Assembly (NCBI GenBank): GCA_964578485.1
Contig: CAZODA010000051.1
Location: forward strand, 1-23,132
Length of the DNA stretch: 23,132 bases
Source: CAZODA01 sp964578485
GTDB taxonomy: Bacteria; Bacteroidota; Bacteroidia; Bacteroidales; Marinilabiliaceae
Reading direction: 5' to 3'
The notes beneath the pieces were generated by a model that was not told where the DNA came from, searched no databases, and worked only from the letters and a program-made list of their open reading frames with translations. Below are positions 14,861 through 23,132 of this stretch, piece after piece. Each line of letters opens with the position of its first letter. Position 1 is the stretch's first letter. Both the position numbers and the translations under genes were made by a program.

Positions 14861-16294
14861 ATGTTCAATATTCCCTTAGCAAAAAAAATCAGATTTATAC
14901 TTGCGGCATTAGTTTATCTCCTTACAGTAATATGGATAGGAAACTATTGGCTGCTTATTGGCTTATTAATTATTTTCGATATCTATATCTCACGGATAGT
15001 TCCTTGGGGATTTTGGAAAAAAGAAAAAGACGGCAAAAAGTCCCCTGCCATAATTGAATGGTTAGATGCTTTGATTTTTGCTCTTGTTGCAGTCTATATT
15101 ATAAATATATTTCTGTTTCAGAATTATAAAATTCCAACATCATCATTAGAAAAAACCATGATGGTGGGAGACCATTTATTTGTAAGCAAACTTTCTTATG
15201 GACCCCGTATGCCCATTACTCCAATAGCTTTTCCCTTGGTTCAAAATACTTTTCCAATTATTAATACCAATTCGTTTACAATGCGCCCCAAATGGGACTA
15301 TAAACGACTCAAAGGCTTTGGAGAGATTAAGCGCAACGACATAGTAGTATTTAACTTTCCAACAGGAGATACTGTACCCCTTTTTAGAACAAACCCTGAT
15401 TATTATAGTACCATCAGACAATTAGGAAACTATCAGCTTAGTGAAATTCCGGCCTTAATCCAAGACAAAGAATTTGACTCTGAATATGAAATGCAGCTAT
15501 TTGTAAATGAGCTGGGCAGAAAACTTGTAAAAAGCGATCCCGAAAATTTCGGAGATGTAAGATATAGACCTGTTGACAGAAGAGATAATTACGTAAAAAG
15601 ATGTGTAGCCCTTCCCGGTGATGTATTTGAAATACGAAATAATAAAGTTTATATTAACGGAGACCTTACAGAAAATCCTGAAACTATCCAACACAACTAT
15701 CATATAATCACGGATGGTACACGTTTAACTCAAAGATTTTTTGATAAATATAATATCTCCAATGATGACAAACTTGAAGCAGGTAATGCTCCGTATTATT
15801 CTATTCCGCTAACTAAAGAAGCTGCTGAAGAAATAAAAGATCTAAGTTTTATTACGGACATTCAACTTGAAGAGTCCAGAAATATAAGAGGAAGTATTCA
15901 GGTTTTTCCTTATAGTAAACATTTTCCATGGAGCCGCGATAATTATGGCCCACTTACCATACCCGCAAAGGGTGAAACCGTTGCCCTTAATCTTGATAAC
16001 CTTCTATTGTATGAACGCATTATTACAGCTTATGAAGGAAATTCATTGAGGGTTAAGGATGCTGTTATTCTTATAAATGATATCCCTGCCGAAAGTTATA
16101 CCTTCCAAATGGATTACTACTTTATGATAGGTGATAATCGACATAAATCATCAGATTCAAGATATTGGGGCTTCGTGCCGGCCGACCATATTGTTGGGCG
16201 TCCCCTCTTGGTATGGCTTTCCTTGAATAAAGATAAGAAGTTCCCAAAAAATATAAGATGGGACAGATTCTTTAAATATGTCAAAAACGATTAG
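14861..16294 (+). CDS. lepB: Signal peptidase I, long form (first of a tandem pair)
   Basis: A 477-residue membrane serine protease that removes signal peptides from exported proteins. Two hydrophobic segments lie at about 11-45 and a third at 68-87. The nucleophile is Ser95 in IPTSSLEKTM, where Leu replaces the usual Met after the Ser. The general-base Lys246 is in YVKRCVALPGD. Box E is GDNRHKSSDSRYWG, as in consensus. It is much longer than E. coli LepB (324) because of insertions between the Ser and Lys boxes and between the Lys box and box E; this enlarged type is common in Bacteroidota. The last 17 bases overlap the next gene in another frame, implying translational coupling. Confidence 0.95.
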   Translation: MFNIPLAKKIRFILAALVYLLTVIWIGNYWLLIGLLIIFDIYISRIVPWGFWKKEKDGKKSPAIIEWLDALIFALVAVYIINIFLFQNYKIPTSSLEKTMMVGDHLFVSKLSYGPRMPITPIAFPLVQNTFPIINTNSFTMRPKWDYKRLKGFGEIKRNDIVVFNFPTGDTVPLFRTNPDYYSTIRQLGNYQLSEIPALIQDKEFDSEYEMQLFVNELGRKLVKSDPENFGDVRYRPVDRRDNYVKRCVALPGDVFEIRNNKVYINGDLTENPETIQHNYHIITDGTRLTQRFFDKYNISNDDKLEAGNAPYYSIPLTKEAAEEIKDLSFITDIQLEESRNIRGSIQVFPYSKHFPWSRDNYGPLTIPAKGETVALNLDNLLLYERIITAYEGNSLRVKDAVILINDIPAESYTFQMDYYFMIGDNRHKSSDSRYWGFVPADHIVGRPLLVWLSLNKDKKFPKNIRWDRFFKYVKND

Positions 16295-17291
16295 GAATAA
16301 AAAGTTCATAAAAACGGTTTTTTGGATACTGATAGGATTGCTTATTTCAGATCTCGTTTACCGTAATGGAATTGCAGTATTGGCTATTCCAAGCTCATCC
16401 ATGAAGGAGACTATTCAACCCGGTGAATATGTATGGATCAATAAACTTATTCCGGGACCCAGATTCAGAGCCAACAAGCCTGAAAATTACCGTAGATGGT
16501 ATTTGCTTAGAAAACCAAAATACAATGACGTAATTGTATTTAATTTCCCTGATATAGATTCGATTTCCGGCAATAAATCAAATCAAAGACTCTCTTCTTC
16601 AATCCAAGACTTTGAAATTCAGGATGATAATACAAGTTCTAAAATAAATAATTTAACAAGACATCAAAAAGTCAGAAAAAGACCCAAAATGATAAAAAGA
16701 GTGGTGGGCTTACCGGGAGATACCATTCAAATAGATCAGGGAACATTGTATGTTAATGGTTTTTCTGCCAAAGAACTTCCGGGAACTGTTTATGCTTATG
16801 AATGGCTTGGCAGTGATGAAGAATTCAAAGCAAATTTTTCATTAAAAAAACACGCTGCCAAAGGGAACAATAAAACAAATCTTCTTTATTTGTCAAATAA
16901 AGAAATTGAAGAAACAAACATCCTTCCCGATAAGATCAAAAAAAAGGTACTTGAAAAGGGTATCCCCGATCCTTATACTTTCCCTCATGAACCATCATGG
17001 GCATGGAATGTCGATAATATGGGCCCTCTAAAACTGCCTCGAAAAAATCAAACTATTCTTCTAAATACAAAAAACATTGCACTTTACCGGCATATAATTG
17101 AAGTTTTTGAAGGGAAGTCGATAATTACAAAGGGAAATTATCTGTTTATAGATAATATGCCCATAAGTAAATATACTTTCAAAATGGACTATTACTGGAC
17201 TCATGGAGATAATCTGCCAAATTCATTAGATAGCAGATATTGGGGACCGGTACCCGAAAACCATGTAGTTGGAGTGGTTATAAATAAATAA
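16278..17291 (+). CDS. lepB: Second signal peptidase I paralogue
   Basis: A 337-residue paralogue of the preceding gene with a single N-terminal membrane segment (about 12-36). The nucleophile is Ser41 in IPSSSMKETIQPGE, closer to consensus than in the upstream copy. The general base is Lys140 in MIKRVVGLPGD. Box E reads GDNLPNSLDSRYWG: Leu replaces the Arg of the usual GDNR, although the later DSRYWG is intact. Both catalytic residues are present, so it is probably active, perhaps with another substrate range. The start ATG lies 17 nt inside the end of the upstream gene. It is the last gene of the dapB unit and converges on the small protein gene at 17365. Confidence 0.93.
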   Translation: MSKTIRNKKFIKTVFWILIGLLISDLVYRNGIAVLAIPSSSMKETIQPGEYVWINKLIPGPRFRANKPENYRRWYLLRKPKYNDVIVFNFPDIDSISGNKSNQRLSSSIQDFEIQDDNTSSKINNLTRHQKVRKRPKMIKRVVGLPGDTIQIDQGTLYVNGFSAKELPGTVYAYEWLGSDEEFKANFSLKKHAAKGNNKTNLLYLSNKEIEETNILPDKIKKKVLEKGIPDPYTFPHEPSWAWNVDNMGPLKLPRKNQTILLNTKNIALYRHIIEVFEGKSIITKGNYLFIDNMPISKYTFKMDYYWTHGDNLPNSLDSRYWGPVPENHVVGVVINK

Positions 17292-17292
17292 T

Positions 17293-17332
17293 AATATATT
17301 AAATCAGGCCTGAAGTTTTGATTTATAATATT
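17293..17332. terminator. Possible bidirectional terminator between convergent genes
   Basis: AATATATTAAATC (17293-17305) pairs with GATTTATAATATT (17320-17332) except for two central mismatches, with a 14-nt loop. It is AT-rich and lacks a clean T-run, so it is a weak candidate serving both lepB2 and the small gene on the other strand. Confidence 0.35.
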
Positions 17333-17364
17333 TAGCCAATAATATCCGGTAAAAATACAGGAAA

Positions 17365-17574
17365 TCACTTAAAAGGATTTTCTTCGAAACTGTTTTTATC
17401 AAGTTCTTTTTTGATTTGCTTGCCATCCTGACCGCCAACACTAAACATATCATCTCCGGGCTGTCCGGGCGGCTCCTCCTCTGAAGCAGAAACCATATTC
17501 AAATTAATGCTCTTATCAACTTTTATGATAGTGAAAAAAGGACTGTAATATTTTTTTTTGGTTCCGGTATTCAT
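17365..17574 (-). CDS. Small protein of unknown function behind a T9SS cargo gene
   Basis: A 69-residue protein starting at the ATG at 17574, 12 nt after the stop of the large T9SS gene, so it is very probably co-transcribed. I cannot name its family with confidence. The N-terminal third (KKKYYSPFFTIIKVDKSINLNMVSASEEE) is a basic then beta-like stretch, followed by a Pro/Gly-rich segment (EEEPPGQPGDD), then FSVGG and a charged tail ending NSFEENPFK. There is no signal peptide, no membrane segment and no cysteine. Its shape recalls short Bacteroidota proteins with a KYxxPxxxIIxxD start that I remember only as hypotheticals. The layout (conserved-looking head, loop-like middle, charged tail) supports a real gene, but this is not proven. 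Confidence 0.6.
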   Translation of the reverse strand: MNTGTKKKYYSPFFTIIKVDKSINLNMVSASEEEPPGQPGDDMFSVGGQDGKQIKKELDKNSFEENPFK

Positions 17575-17586
17575 CAAAAATAATTT

Positions 17587-20500
17587 TTAAAAAACCAGCT
17601 TATACTCTGCAAACTTGTTTCCTGCTTCAACTACAAAAATATAAACCCCCTTATTTTGAACCTCTATTTTATTATTGACACAATTATGCAAATCCCCTTG
17701 CTGTAAAAGGATTCCTTGCAAATTATATAAATAATATCCGGGATTTTCTAAGCCACAAATATAGGCATTTATTTTTGAATCAAGCGAATAGACTTGAATT
17801 TCTCCTTCTATTTTATTGCTATCCTGCTCTACCATTCCGGTTGGCAAGCCGGCTGTTAATAATAATTCTAATCTATCGTTGTAGCTGCCTGCCCCACTTA
17901 CGCTAAAACTATAACTATCACCGGAGCTAAGATCAGTCACTACTCCGCTTTGTTTATCCCTAAGCAAAATTGTTGAATTTTCTCCTAAAGCATTTTTAGT
18001 CACCGAAATTTCTATTTCACCACCCTCTTTAAGCGAAAATCCTACGGGTATTACAACTTCATCTTCAACAGCCGGATAGCCATTAATTGCAAGGGATGCT
18101 CCATTGGCAAGGGTGTAAATCTCACAATAATTAGCGTTATTACTAAAAAACTTCTGACTGTCATAAATATCTTCACTGCCCGTTGTTGCATCAGGTACAA
18201 AGGCTATTGCCGCTTCATCATAGTAGCCCTTAAATCCTGCGGCAAACTTCACTGTGGGATATTTTGGTCCTGAAGCGGCTTTCAAATATGATGTGGTATT
18301 GGCTACCATGGCATCCGGCTTAAAAGTAATAGAGCCACTTCCCGAACTCACATCTTCTCCTATCGGAATTCTGACCCAAAATGCCTGATGAGAAGGAATA
18401 ATATCTGATGTTATTTTTATGCCATCACCTACAGCCTCATTATATACACCATATATACCTTCATCATTTAACCAAATCCAAAATGATTCATCAATATTTT
18501 CAATATCTAACTTCTCAAATTTAACAGCTGAAGGATAGGGATTCCCAACCAAATTCCATCCCCTGCCCTTTTGGCTGCGTGAAAGATTTACTACCACCTC
18601 TCCTAAATTTGGAGTACCACTGAATACTATTTCCCCTTCCTCACTTCTGAATATGAAACCTTTACCTGGTACAATAGTATCTTGTGGTTCTATAGTTACA
18701 TAGTTGTTTGTAGAATTTTCATAATAATATGCAAAATTACTTATGCCTGCTTTTTCCTTTGTAGCTCCTGATACAGAAGAAGCTGCATTATAATTTATTG
18801 CAGAGGAACTGATAGCCTGTTTAAATCTTACATTGGCAGGAGTTACATCTAAAGTACCGGCATTATGAACATAAGATGCATTAGCCGAGTGTGACGACTC
18901 TAAGGTAAATAAGCCTGTAATATTAAGATTGGCCCCCGTATTGACAAGTGAGGCTCCTGCTTCTATGCGTAGGTTATGTGTATTAACATCATTATCGTTA
19001 CCATTATCAGTGATTATAGGATAAAAGTCCAAACCCGCAGGAATAAGCACACTCTTAGATTCCTTATGCTTTTTTCCAAGCCAATTGTCTTCATCAGACC
19101 AATCCGTAATATCACCCTCACCCGACCAAGTAAAAAGTCCGTCTGTTTCAAACTCTATTGTAATTTTTTTCGACTTATTACCGTATAAATCAGATACCGG
19201 GTTTATAACTAATTTATAAGAAGCATCTTCTGTCAGTTCAGCATCTGGTTTAAGAGTAAATTCCCCATAACCCAAATCAGTAAAAACAAAGTTAATATCT
19301 ATATCTGGGCTACCGATCTTTTTTAAAGAAAAATAGTCTTCCGACAAATTTTCACCAACACCCGTAATAGTTTCACTAAAAGAAAGCGTCAACAATGAAT
19401 CTACAGAAAAAATCCGACATTTGTCCTCCGGATAAGATTCATAAAGTGCGGGAGGTGTTCTGTCAATAGTAAAAGACACTATACCAGTATGTTTATTTTT
19501 AGCGGCATTGAAATAAACAAGGTGAACTTTATAATCTTTCCCCGTTGGTGCTTTACCATTAAAACATATTGATTCAATTGTTTCCTCATCAATGCTTTCA
19601 ATCTCATCATAAAAAGCAATTTTTATGAACTTGTCATCTTCAATACCATCAATTATCTGCTCTATAGTGGGCGTAAAATCACTTGGTGTAAGAACCCCAT
19701 AATAAGTACCAGGCATATCAGCCCAAATATTAACATCAAACTTTTCTTCCGTCTGTCCATCAATAAAAGGGTAACCAGCTTCCCATTTAGGTGTCGCTGT
19801 TTCTGTGGTAAAAGTCCAATTATAATCTTCTCCTATACCGGGAAAAGGAGCTCCACCTTCCTGAGACCTGACAAAATCCTCTGTAATTTCAATATAGTAT
19901 TCTGTATTATAGCCCAAAGTAGTATTGGAAAGATTAATAGTAAGTTCATCACCAGAAATAGAGGTCCCCGCTTGTATGGGAGATATTGTAGTTACAGGTA
20001 TATGTTCTTCGTTTTCATTAATTGTTATGACTTTAAAAACACCACTTGTTCCCCACTTAATATCTTCATTAAATTTGAGTGTAAATGTAGGGTTAACTGA
20101 AACATTTATAGCTCCCGGTGCAGGCAAAAGCTCTTCCCAAAGAAGCTCAAAAGGAACAGGTTCTGCTGTTGTTGTAAAAGAAACGGCGGTAGGGTCGGTG
20201 GTTTCGATTACTACAGTTTCATAATCATCTTCAACTGTTACAAGATAGGCAATATATGCAGTATTCGGCTCAAGATCGTCAAATAAAACTGAAAACTCTT
20301 CAAAAGGGGCTTCTAAACCAATATCACCATAATAATCTTCAGGAATTTGTCCTCCATTCCCATCAAAAGTCCAATCAATAACATCTTCAACTAAAGGAGC
20401 ATCTTCTGAAGCTTCAAATAAAATATATAGAGTATAATGAGTTGGCTTTCTTCTAATCATCCCTCCTACCGAAGCACTCACATTCAACTGAACAGAATTA

Positions 20501-20619
20501 TGAGTAAGATTACTAACATTTGGGTAGTATTCATCATAAGATTCTTGTCCGCTTACACTAAAAGCAAGGAGAAGGGTGATGCTTAGGGCTGTAAATAATT
20601 TATGTATTTGTTTAATCAT
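17587..20619 (-). CDS. T9SS-secreted multidomain protein with Ig-like domains
   Basis: About 1010 residues from the ATG at 20619, chosen because it begins a clean signal peptide (MIKQIHKLFTALSITLLLAFSVSG); an ATG at 20649 would add ten residues. Approximate domains: fibronectin III-like (30-150); SbsA/Big_5-type Ig-like (160-270, PAPGAINVSVNPTFTLKFNEDI); a middle beta region (280-380); a second Big_5-like domain (385-490, LTLSFSETITG to LYGNKSKKI); a region starting WSGEGDITDWSDEDNW with Asn/Ala-rich strands; then a segment with GWNLVGNPYPSAV and SHQAFWVRIP that recurs in Bacteroidota surface proteins. The last 65 or so residues form a type A sorting domain (YLYNLQGILLQQGDL, NKGVYIFVVE, final KLVF), so it is exported by Sec, then by T9SS, and fixed at or released from the surface. 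No enzymatic domain is visible; adhesion is a guess. Confidence 0.92.
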   Translation of the reverse strand: MIKQIHKLFTALSITLLLAFSVSGQESYDEYYPNVSNLTHNSVQLNVSASVGGMIRRKPTHYTLYILFEASEDAPLVEDVIDWTFDGNGGQIPEDYYGDIGLEAPFEEFSVLFDDLEPNTAYIAYLVTVEDDYETVVIETTDPTAVSFTTTAEPVPFELLWEELLPAPGAINVSVNPTFTLKFNEDIKWGTSGVFKVITINENEEHIPVTTISPIQAGTSISGDELTINLSNTTLGYNTEYYIEITEDFVRSQEGGAPFPGIGEDYNWTFTTETATPKWEAGYPFIDGQTEEKFDVNIWADMPGTYYGVLTPSDFTPTIEQIIDGIEDDKFIKIAFYDEIESIDEETIESICFNGKAPTGKDYKVHLVYFNAAKNKHTGIVSFTIDRTPPALYESYPEDKCRIFSVDSLLTLSFSETITGVGENLSEDYFSLKKIGSPDIDINFVFTDLGYGEFTLKPDAELTEDASYKLVINPVSDLYGNKSKKITIEFETDGLFTWSGEGDITDWSDEDNWLGKKHKESKSVLIPAGLDFYPIITDNGNDNDVNTHNLRIEAGASLVNTGANLNITGLFTLESSHSANASYVHNAGTLDVTPANVRFKQAISSSAINYNAASSVSGATKEKAGISNFAYYYENSTNNYVTIEPQDTIVPGKGFIFRSEEGEIVFSGTPNLGEVVVNLSRSQKGRGWNLVGNPYPSAVKFEKLDIENIDESFWIWLNDEGIYGVYNEAVGDGIKITSDIIPSHQAFWVRIPIGEDVSSGSGSITFKPDAMVANTTSYLKAASGPKYPTVKFAAGFKGYYDEAAIAFVPDATTGSEDIYDSQKFFSNNANYCEIYTLANGASLAINGYPAVEDEVVIPVGFSLKEGGEIEISVTKNALGENSTILLRDKQSGVVTDLSSGDSYSFSVSGAGSYNDRLELLLTAGLPTGMVEQDSNKIEGEIQVYSLDSKINAYICGLENPGYYLYNLQGILLQQGDLHNCVNNKIEVQNKGVYIFVVEAGNKFAEYKLVF

Positions 20620-20723
20620 AGCAACTAAACTAAAAAGGTTCAAAAGCATTAAATTTGGGTATCTGCTGTAATTCTAAAACAACAACAGTAAAAAGAATAA
20701 AGTTTAAAATAACAAATATCATA

Positions 20724-20756
20724 CAAATTTACTTCAATATTAACAATTAATACGAA
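20724..20756 (-). promoter_or_regulatory. Likely promoter for the T9SS gene
   Basis: On the minus strand: TTCG (20756-20753; three of four match TTTG), a 21-nt spacer, then TAAATTTG (20731-20724), an exact -7 box. The leader to the ATG at 20619 is about 100 nt. Confidence 0.55.
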
Positions 20757-20761
20757 TTATT

Positions 20762-20787
20762 TTGTAAAATAGTTATTGTAAAATAGT
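20762..20787. repeat. Tandem TTGTAAAATAGT repeat in the T9SS/nrfH divergent interval
   Basis: TTGTAAAATAGT occurs at 20762-20773 and again at 20776-20787 (14-bp period). It sits just upstream of the T9SS promoter and about 135 nt before the nrfH ATG. Its placement suits a regulator-binding site for either gene, but no known operator is matched. The rest of 20788-20921 shows no exact TAnnTTTG box for nrfH. Confidence 0.4.
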
Positions 20788-20921
20788 GAGTTGTTGATTT
20801 TAAGGAGGCTTTACTGTTTCCTTAATTAGATTAATTATAAATTTCACAAAAAGAAGCCTTTACTATTCCGAATTACAATACTTATTAATATTTTTATATA
20901 ATTATTATCAAGCTGTAGGAT

Positions 20922-21503
20922 ATGCGAATAAAATTTCTTCAATGGCTGATGCCGCCGGATCAATGGAAATTACCCCTTATCATACTCTTGGGTGTTTTAT
21001 CCGGACTTGGTCTTTTTATTTTTCATATTGCAAAGGTTCCCACCTATTTGGTTGATTCGCCAACAACCTGTGTTAACTGTCATGTAATGACTCCCTACTA
21101 TGCAGGTTGGAGTCACAGCTCACATAGGGAGGTTGCCGATTGTGCCGATTGCCACATGCCGCAAGACAATATTTTCAATCATTACTATTTTAAGGGGAAG
21201 GCTGGTATGCGCCATGCTTATGTTTTTACCTTTAGATTGGAACCTCAGGTAATTACTCCACATCAAGATAGTAAAGATGTTGTTTATGATAATTGTGTGA
21301 GATGTCATACAAGGCAAATTCACGACAGCAAACTTATGAGTATGAAGCCCGATTTCCATCCCAATATCGATGACAGATATTGTGTGGATTGTCACCGTGA
21401 TGTACCACATGGAAAGGTCAACAGTCTCACTTCTGTTCCCGATGCCTGGGTGCCACTCCCCGACAGTCCGGTTCCGGAATGGCTGCGTTCATTAACAAAA
21501 TAA
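20922..21503 (+). CDS. nrfH: Cytochrome c nitrite reductase small subunit, tetraheme quinol dehydrogenase
   Basis: A 193-residue NapC/NirT-family membrane cytochrome that takes electrons from menaquinol and passes them to NrfA. One membrane helix lies at about 17-36. Four CXXCH heme sites are present at residues 50-54 (CVNCH, followed by VM whose Met is the expected axial ligand), 74-78 (CADCH), 125-129 (CVRCH) and 154-158 (CVDCH). The layout and length match NrfH. nrfA follows after 38 nt, giving the NrfH-NrfA type of ammonia-forming nitrite reductase rather than the E. coli NrfBCD type. Confidence 0.96.
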   Translation: MRIKFLQWLMPPDQWKLPLIILLGVLSGLGLFIFHIAKVPTYLVDSPTTCVNCHVMTPYYAGWSHSSHREVADCADCHMPQDNIFNHYYFKGKAGMRHAYVFTFRLEPQVITPHQDSKDVVYDNCVRCHTRQIHDSKLMSMKPDFHPNIDDRYCVDCHRDVPHGKVNSLTSVPDAWVPLPDSPVPEWLRSLTK

Positions 21504-21541
21504 AAACATATTTAATTCCACTATAACTAATACCATAAAAT

Positions 21542-23056
21542 ATGAAGGCTATCAGCGAATTAATTAAGGAAAAACCATGGATAGGCTGGCTTATTTTCTT
21601 CAGCACCATAGTTGTTGTATTTATTCTTGGTTTATTTGCTTCTACCATACTTGAAAGAAGAGCAGAAGCATTATTTGTATATACTCCACAAGTAGAACAC
21701 GGACAGCTTGAACCACGCAACGAAGTATGGGGTGAAAATTTCCCCCGTCAGTATGAGTCCTATATGAGAACTGCCGATACTACTTTTACAAGTAAATACA
21801 ACACTTCAGCTACTGCTGATGTCCTTGCAGATAATCCGAGGATGGTAATACTGTGGAGTGGTTATGCCTTTTCTATGGATTATAACCAACCGCGTGGCCA
21901 TTTTCATGCCATAGAGGATGTTCACAAAACATTAAGAATTGGAGCTCCCATGGATGGAAGGCCTTCTATTCAACCCAATACTTGCTGGACATGCAAAAGC
22001 CCTGATGTTCCCCGACTGATGGCCGAACATGGCGTTACTGAATTTTATGCAGGCAGCATGGAGAAATGGGGAACGGAGGTTGTGAACTTTATTGGATGTG
22101 CCGACTGCCATAATTCAGAAAATATGAATCTCCGCATATCCCGTCCTGCCCTCAAGGAGGCTTTCGAACGTCGCGGTAAAGATATCAACCAAGCTACTCA
22201 CCAGGAAATGCGCAGTTTGGTTTGTGCACAATGCCATGTTGAATATTATTTTAACCCAAGGATTGTTGAGGGAGTTAATTATCTTGTATTCCCTTGGGAC
22301 AAAGGAACTACGGTTGATGATATAGAGGCTTACTACGATGAAATTGAATTTACCGACTGGGTACATGGCTTGAGTAAGGCCCCAATGTTAAAAGGACAAC
22401 ATCCCGATTATGAAGTATGGTCAACAGGAATACATGCCGAACGTGGAGTTTCCTGCGCCGATTGCCACATGCCCTACAAAACAGAAGGTGGAGTTAAATT
22501 TTCTGATCATCATATACAAAGTCCGCTTAACAATGTTGCCAATTCTTGTCAGGTATGCCATCGTGAAGAAACTGAAACGCTTATACAAAATGTTTATGAC
22601 CGTCAGGATAAAATTTTTGAGCTGAGAACTGAACTTGAAGAACAACTTGTAAGTGCACATATTGAAGCAAAATTTGCCTGGGAACTTGGTGCTGATGAAG
22701 AACAAATGAAAAATGTTCTTACCGAAATACGGCATGCACAATGGAGATGGGATTTTGCGGTGGCAGGCCACGGAAACGCTTTCCACAGTCCCATAGAAAC
22801 TGCAAGAATCTTATCGACAGGAAAAACCAAGGCACAAGATGCCCGCATAAAATTGGCAAGGGTATTAGCTGCATTAGGACACAACAAAGAAGTTCCAATG
22901 CCCGATATATCTACAAAAGCAAAAGCACAAGAATATATTGGTCTTGATATGGCAAGCCGCAAAGCCGAAAAAGCCGAGTTCCTACAAACTATGGTTCCAC
23001 AATGGCTGCAAGCTGCCGAAGAAAGAGAAGCTACTTACGAACCGGCTTTGAATTAA
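21542..23056 (+). CDS. nrfA: Ammonia-forming cytochrome c nitrite reductase, pentaheme catalytic subunit
   Basis: A 504-residue enzyme that reduces nitrite to ammonium with six electrons, outside the cytoplasmic membrane. An N-terminal hydrophobic segment (about 13-34) is an uncleaved anchor or signal. Five heme sites are visible: the diagnostic CWTCK (148-152) whose Lys binds the active-site heme, then CADCH (186-190), CAQCH (228-232), CADCH (305-309) and CQVCH (336-340). Active-site residues Arg118, Tyr235 and His287 are all in place, as are calcium ligands Glu234, Lys284 and Gln286 in VEYYF and LKGQH. The gene is complete. It pairs with nrfH and points to dissimilatory nitrite ammonification or nitrite detoxification. 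Heme-attachment (ccs) genes often follow in this phylum but would lie past the window end. Confidence 0.98.
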   Translation: MKAISELIKEKPWIGWLIFFSTIVVVFILGLFASTILERRAEALFVYTPQVEHGQLEPRNEVWGENFPRQYESYMRTADTTFTSKYNTSATADVLADNPRMVILWSGYAFSMDYNQPRGHFHAIEDVHKTLRIGAPMDGRPSIQPNTCWTCKSPDVPRLMAEHGVTEFYAGSMEKWGTEVVNFIGCADCHNSENMNLRISRPALKEAFERRGKDINQATHQEMRSLVCAQCHVEYYFNPRIVEGVNYLVFPWDKGTTVDDIEAYYDEIEFTDWVHGLSKAPMLKGQHPDYEVWSTGIHAERGVSCADCHMPYKTEGGVKFSDHHIQSPLNNVANSCQVCHREETETLIQNVYDRQDKIFELRTELEEQLVSAHIEAKFAWELGADEEQMKNVLTEIRHAQWRWDFAVAGHGNAFHSPIETARILSTGKTKAQDARIKLARVLAALGHNKEVPMPDISTKAKAQEYIGLDMASRKAEKAEFLQTMVPQWLQAAEEREATYEPALN

Positions 23057-23132
23057 AAGATTATAATCATCAATTATGGACGACCACGTAGTTATACCGT
23101 TAAAAAACAAATAAAATTAAATAAAATTTATA

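Noticed and set aside
20620..20649. ATG at 20649 as start of the T9SS protein
   Set aside because: The ten extra residues (MLLNLFSLVA) precede a complete, normal signal peptide; the ATG at 20619 gives the standard form.
20801..20810. AAGGAGG-like sequence as ribosome binding site for nrfH
   Set aside because: It lies more than 100 nt before the nrfH ATG with no open frame starting behind it.
22603..22962. 119-codon frame antisense to the nrfA 3' end
   Set aside because: Cys/Ser-rich translation without domain features, explained by codon bias of the nrfA strand; no promoter seen.

Overview
The window looks like chromosomal DNA from an AT-rich member of the Bacteroidota, most likely Bacteroidales or a relative. 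The evidence is a type IX secretion (T9SS) C-terminal sorting domain, the phylum-typical families DUF5606 and DUF3276 (PUR-like), a FeoA-FeoB fusion followed by a FeoB-associated Cys-rich protein, and several promoters of the Bacteroidota form TTTG-N17-23-TAnnTTTG. Nearly all of it is core or housekeeping DNA. I found no phage, plasmid, CRISPR, tRNA or rRNA genes and no intact insertion sequence.

Layout. 1-79: nothing firm. 80-556 (-): DUF5606 protein. 856-3048 (+): secreted dipeptidyl peptidase IV. 3049-3682: gene-free DNA made of several kinds of short degenerate repeats. 3683-6405 (-): ferrous iron uptake, feoAB followed by the Cys-rich membrane protein. 6736-7122 (-): DUF3276 protein with a clear terminator. 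7385-10474 (+): nusB, yajC, ybbR-like, coaE, linking antitermination, Sec translocation, an envelope protein and CoA synthesis. 10610-12553 (+): thrS. 12682-13932 (+): infC-rpmI-rplT (IF3, L35, L20), ending in a strong terminator. 14131-17291 (+): dapB followed by two overlapping signal peptidase I genes. 17365-20619 (-): a roughly 1010-residue T9SS-secreted multidomain protein followed by a 69-residue protein of unknown function. 20922-23056 (+): nrfH-nrfA, the membrane-anchored ammonia-forming cytochrome c nitrite reductase, suggesting respiratory nitrite ammonification under low oxygen.

Most notable points. (1) infC has no usable ATG, GTG or TTG start. It must begin at ATT (12682) or ATA (12685) behind a perfect AGGAGG, which is striking in a phylum that seldom uses Shine-Dalgarno sequences, and it parallels the AUU-start autoregulation of E. 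coli infC. A promoter inside the end of thrS and a terminator-like hairpin in the leader suggest further control. (2) The 3047-3700 repeat mosaic overlaps the ends of both flanking genes. (3) A small unrecognised protein sits directly behind a T9SS cargo gene. (4) The downstream signal peptidase of the tandem pair has an altered GDN motif. I found no convincing wholly new multi-gene system; the most novel candidates are the 69-residue protein and the infC leader.
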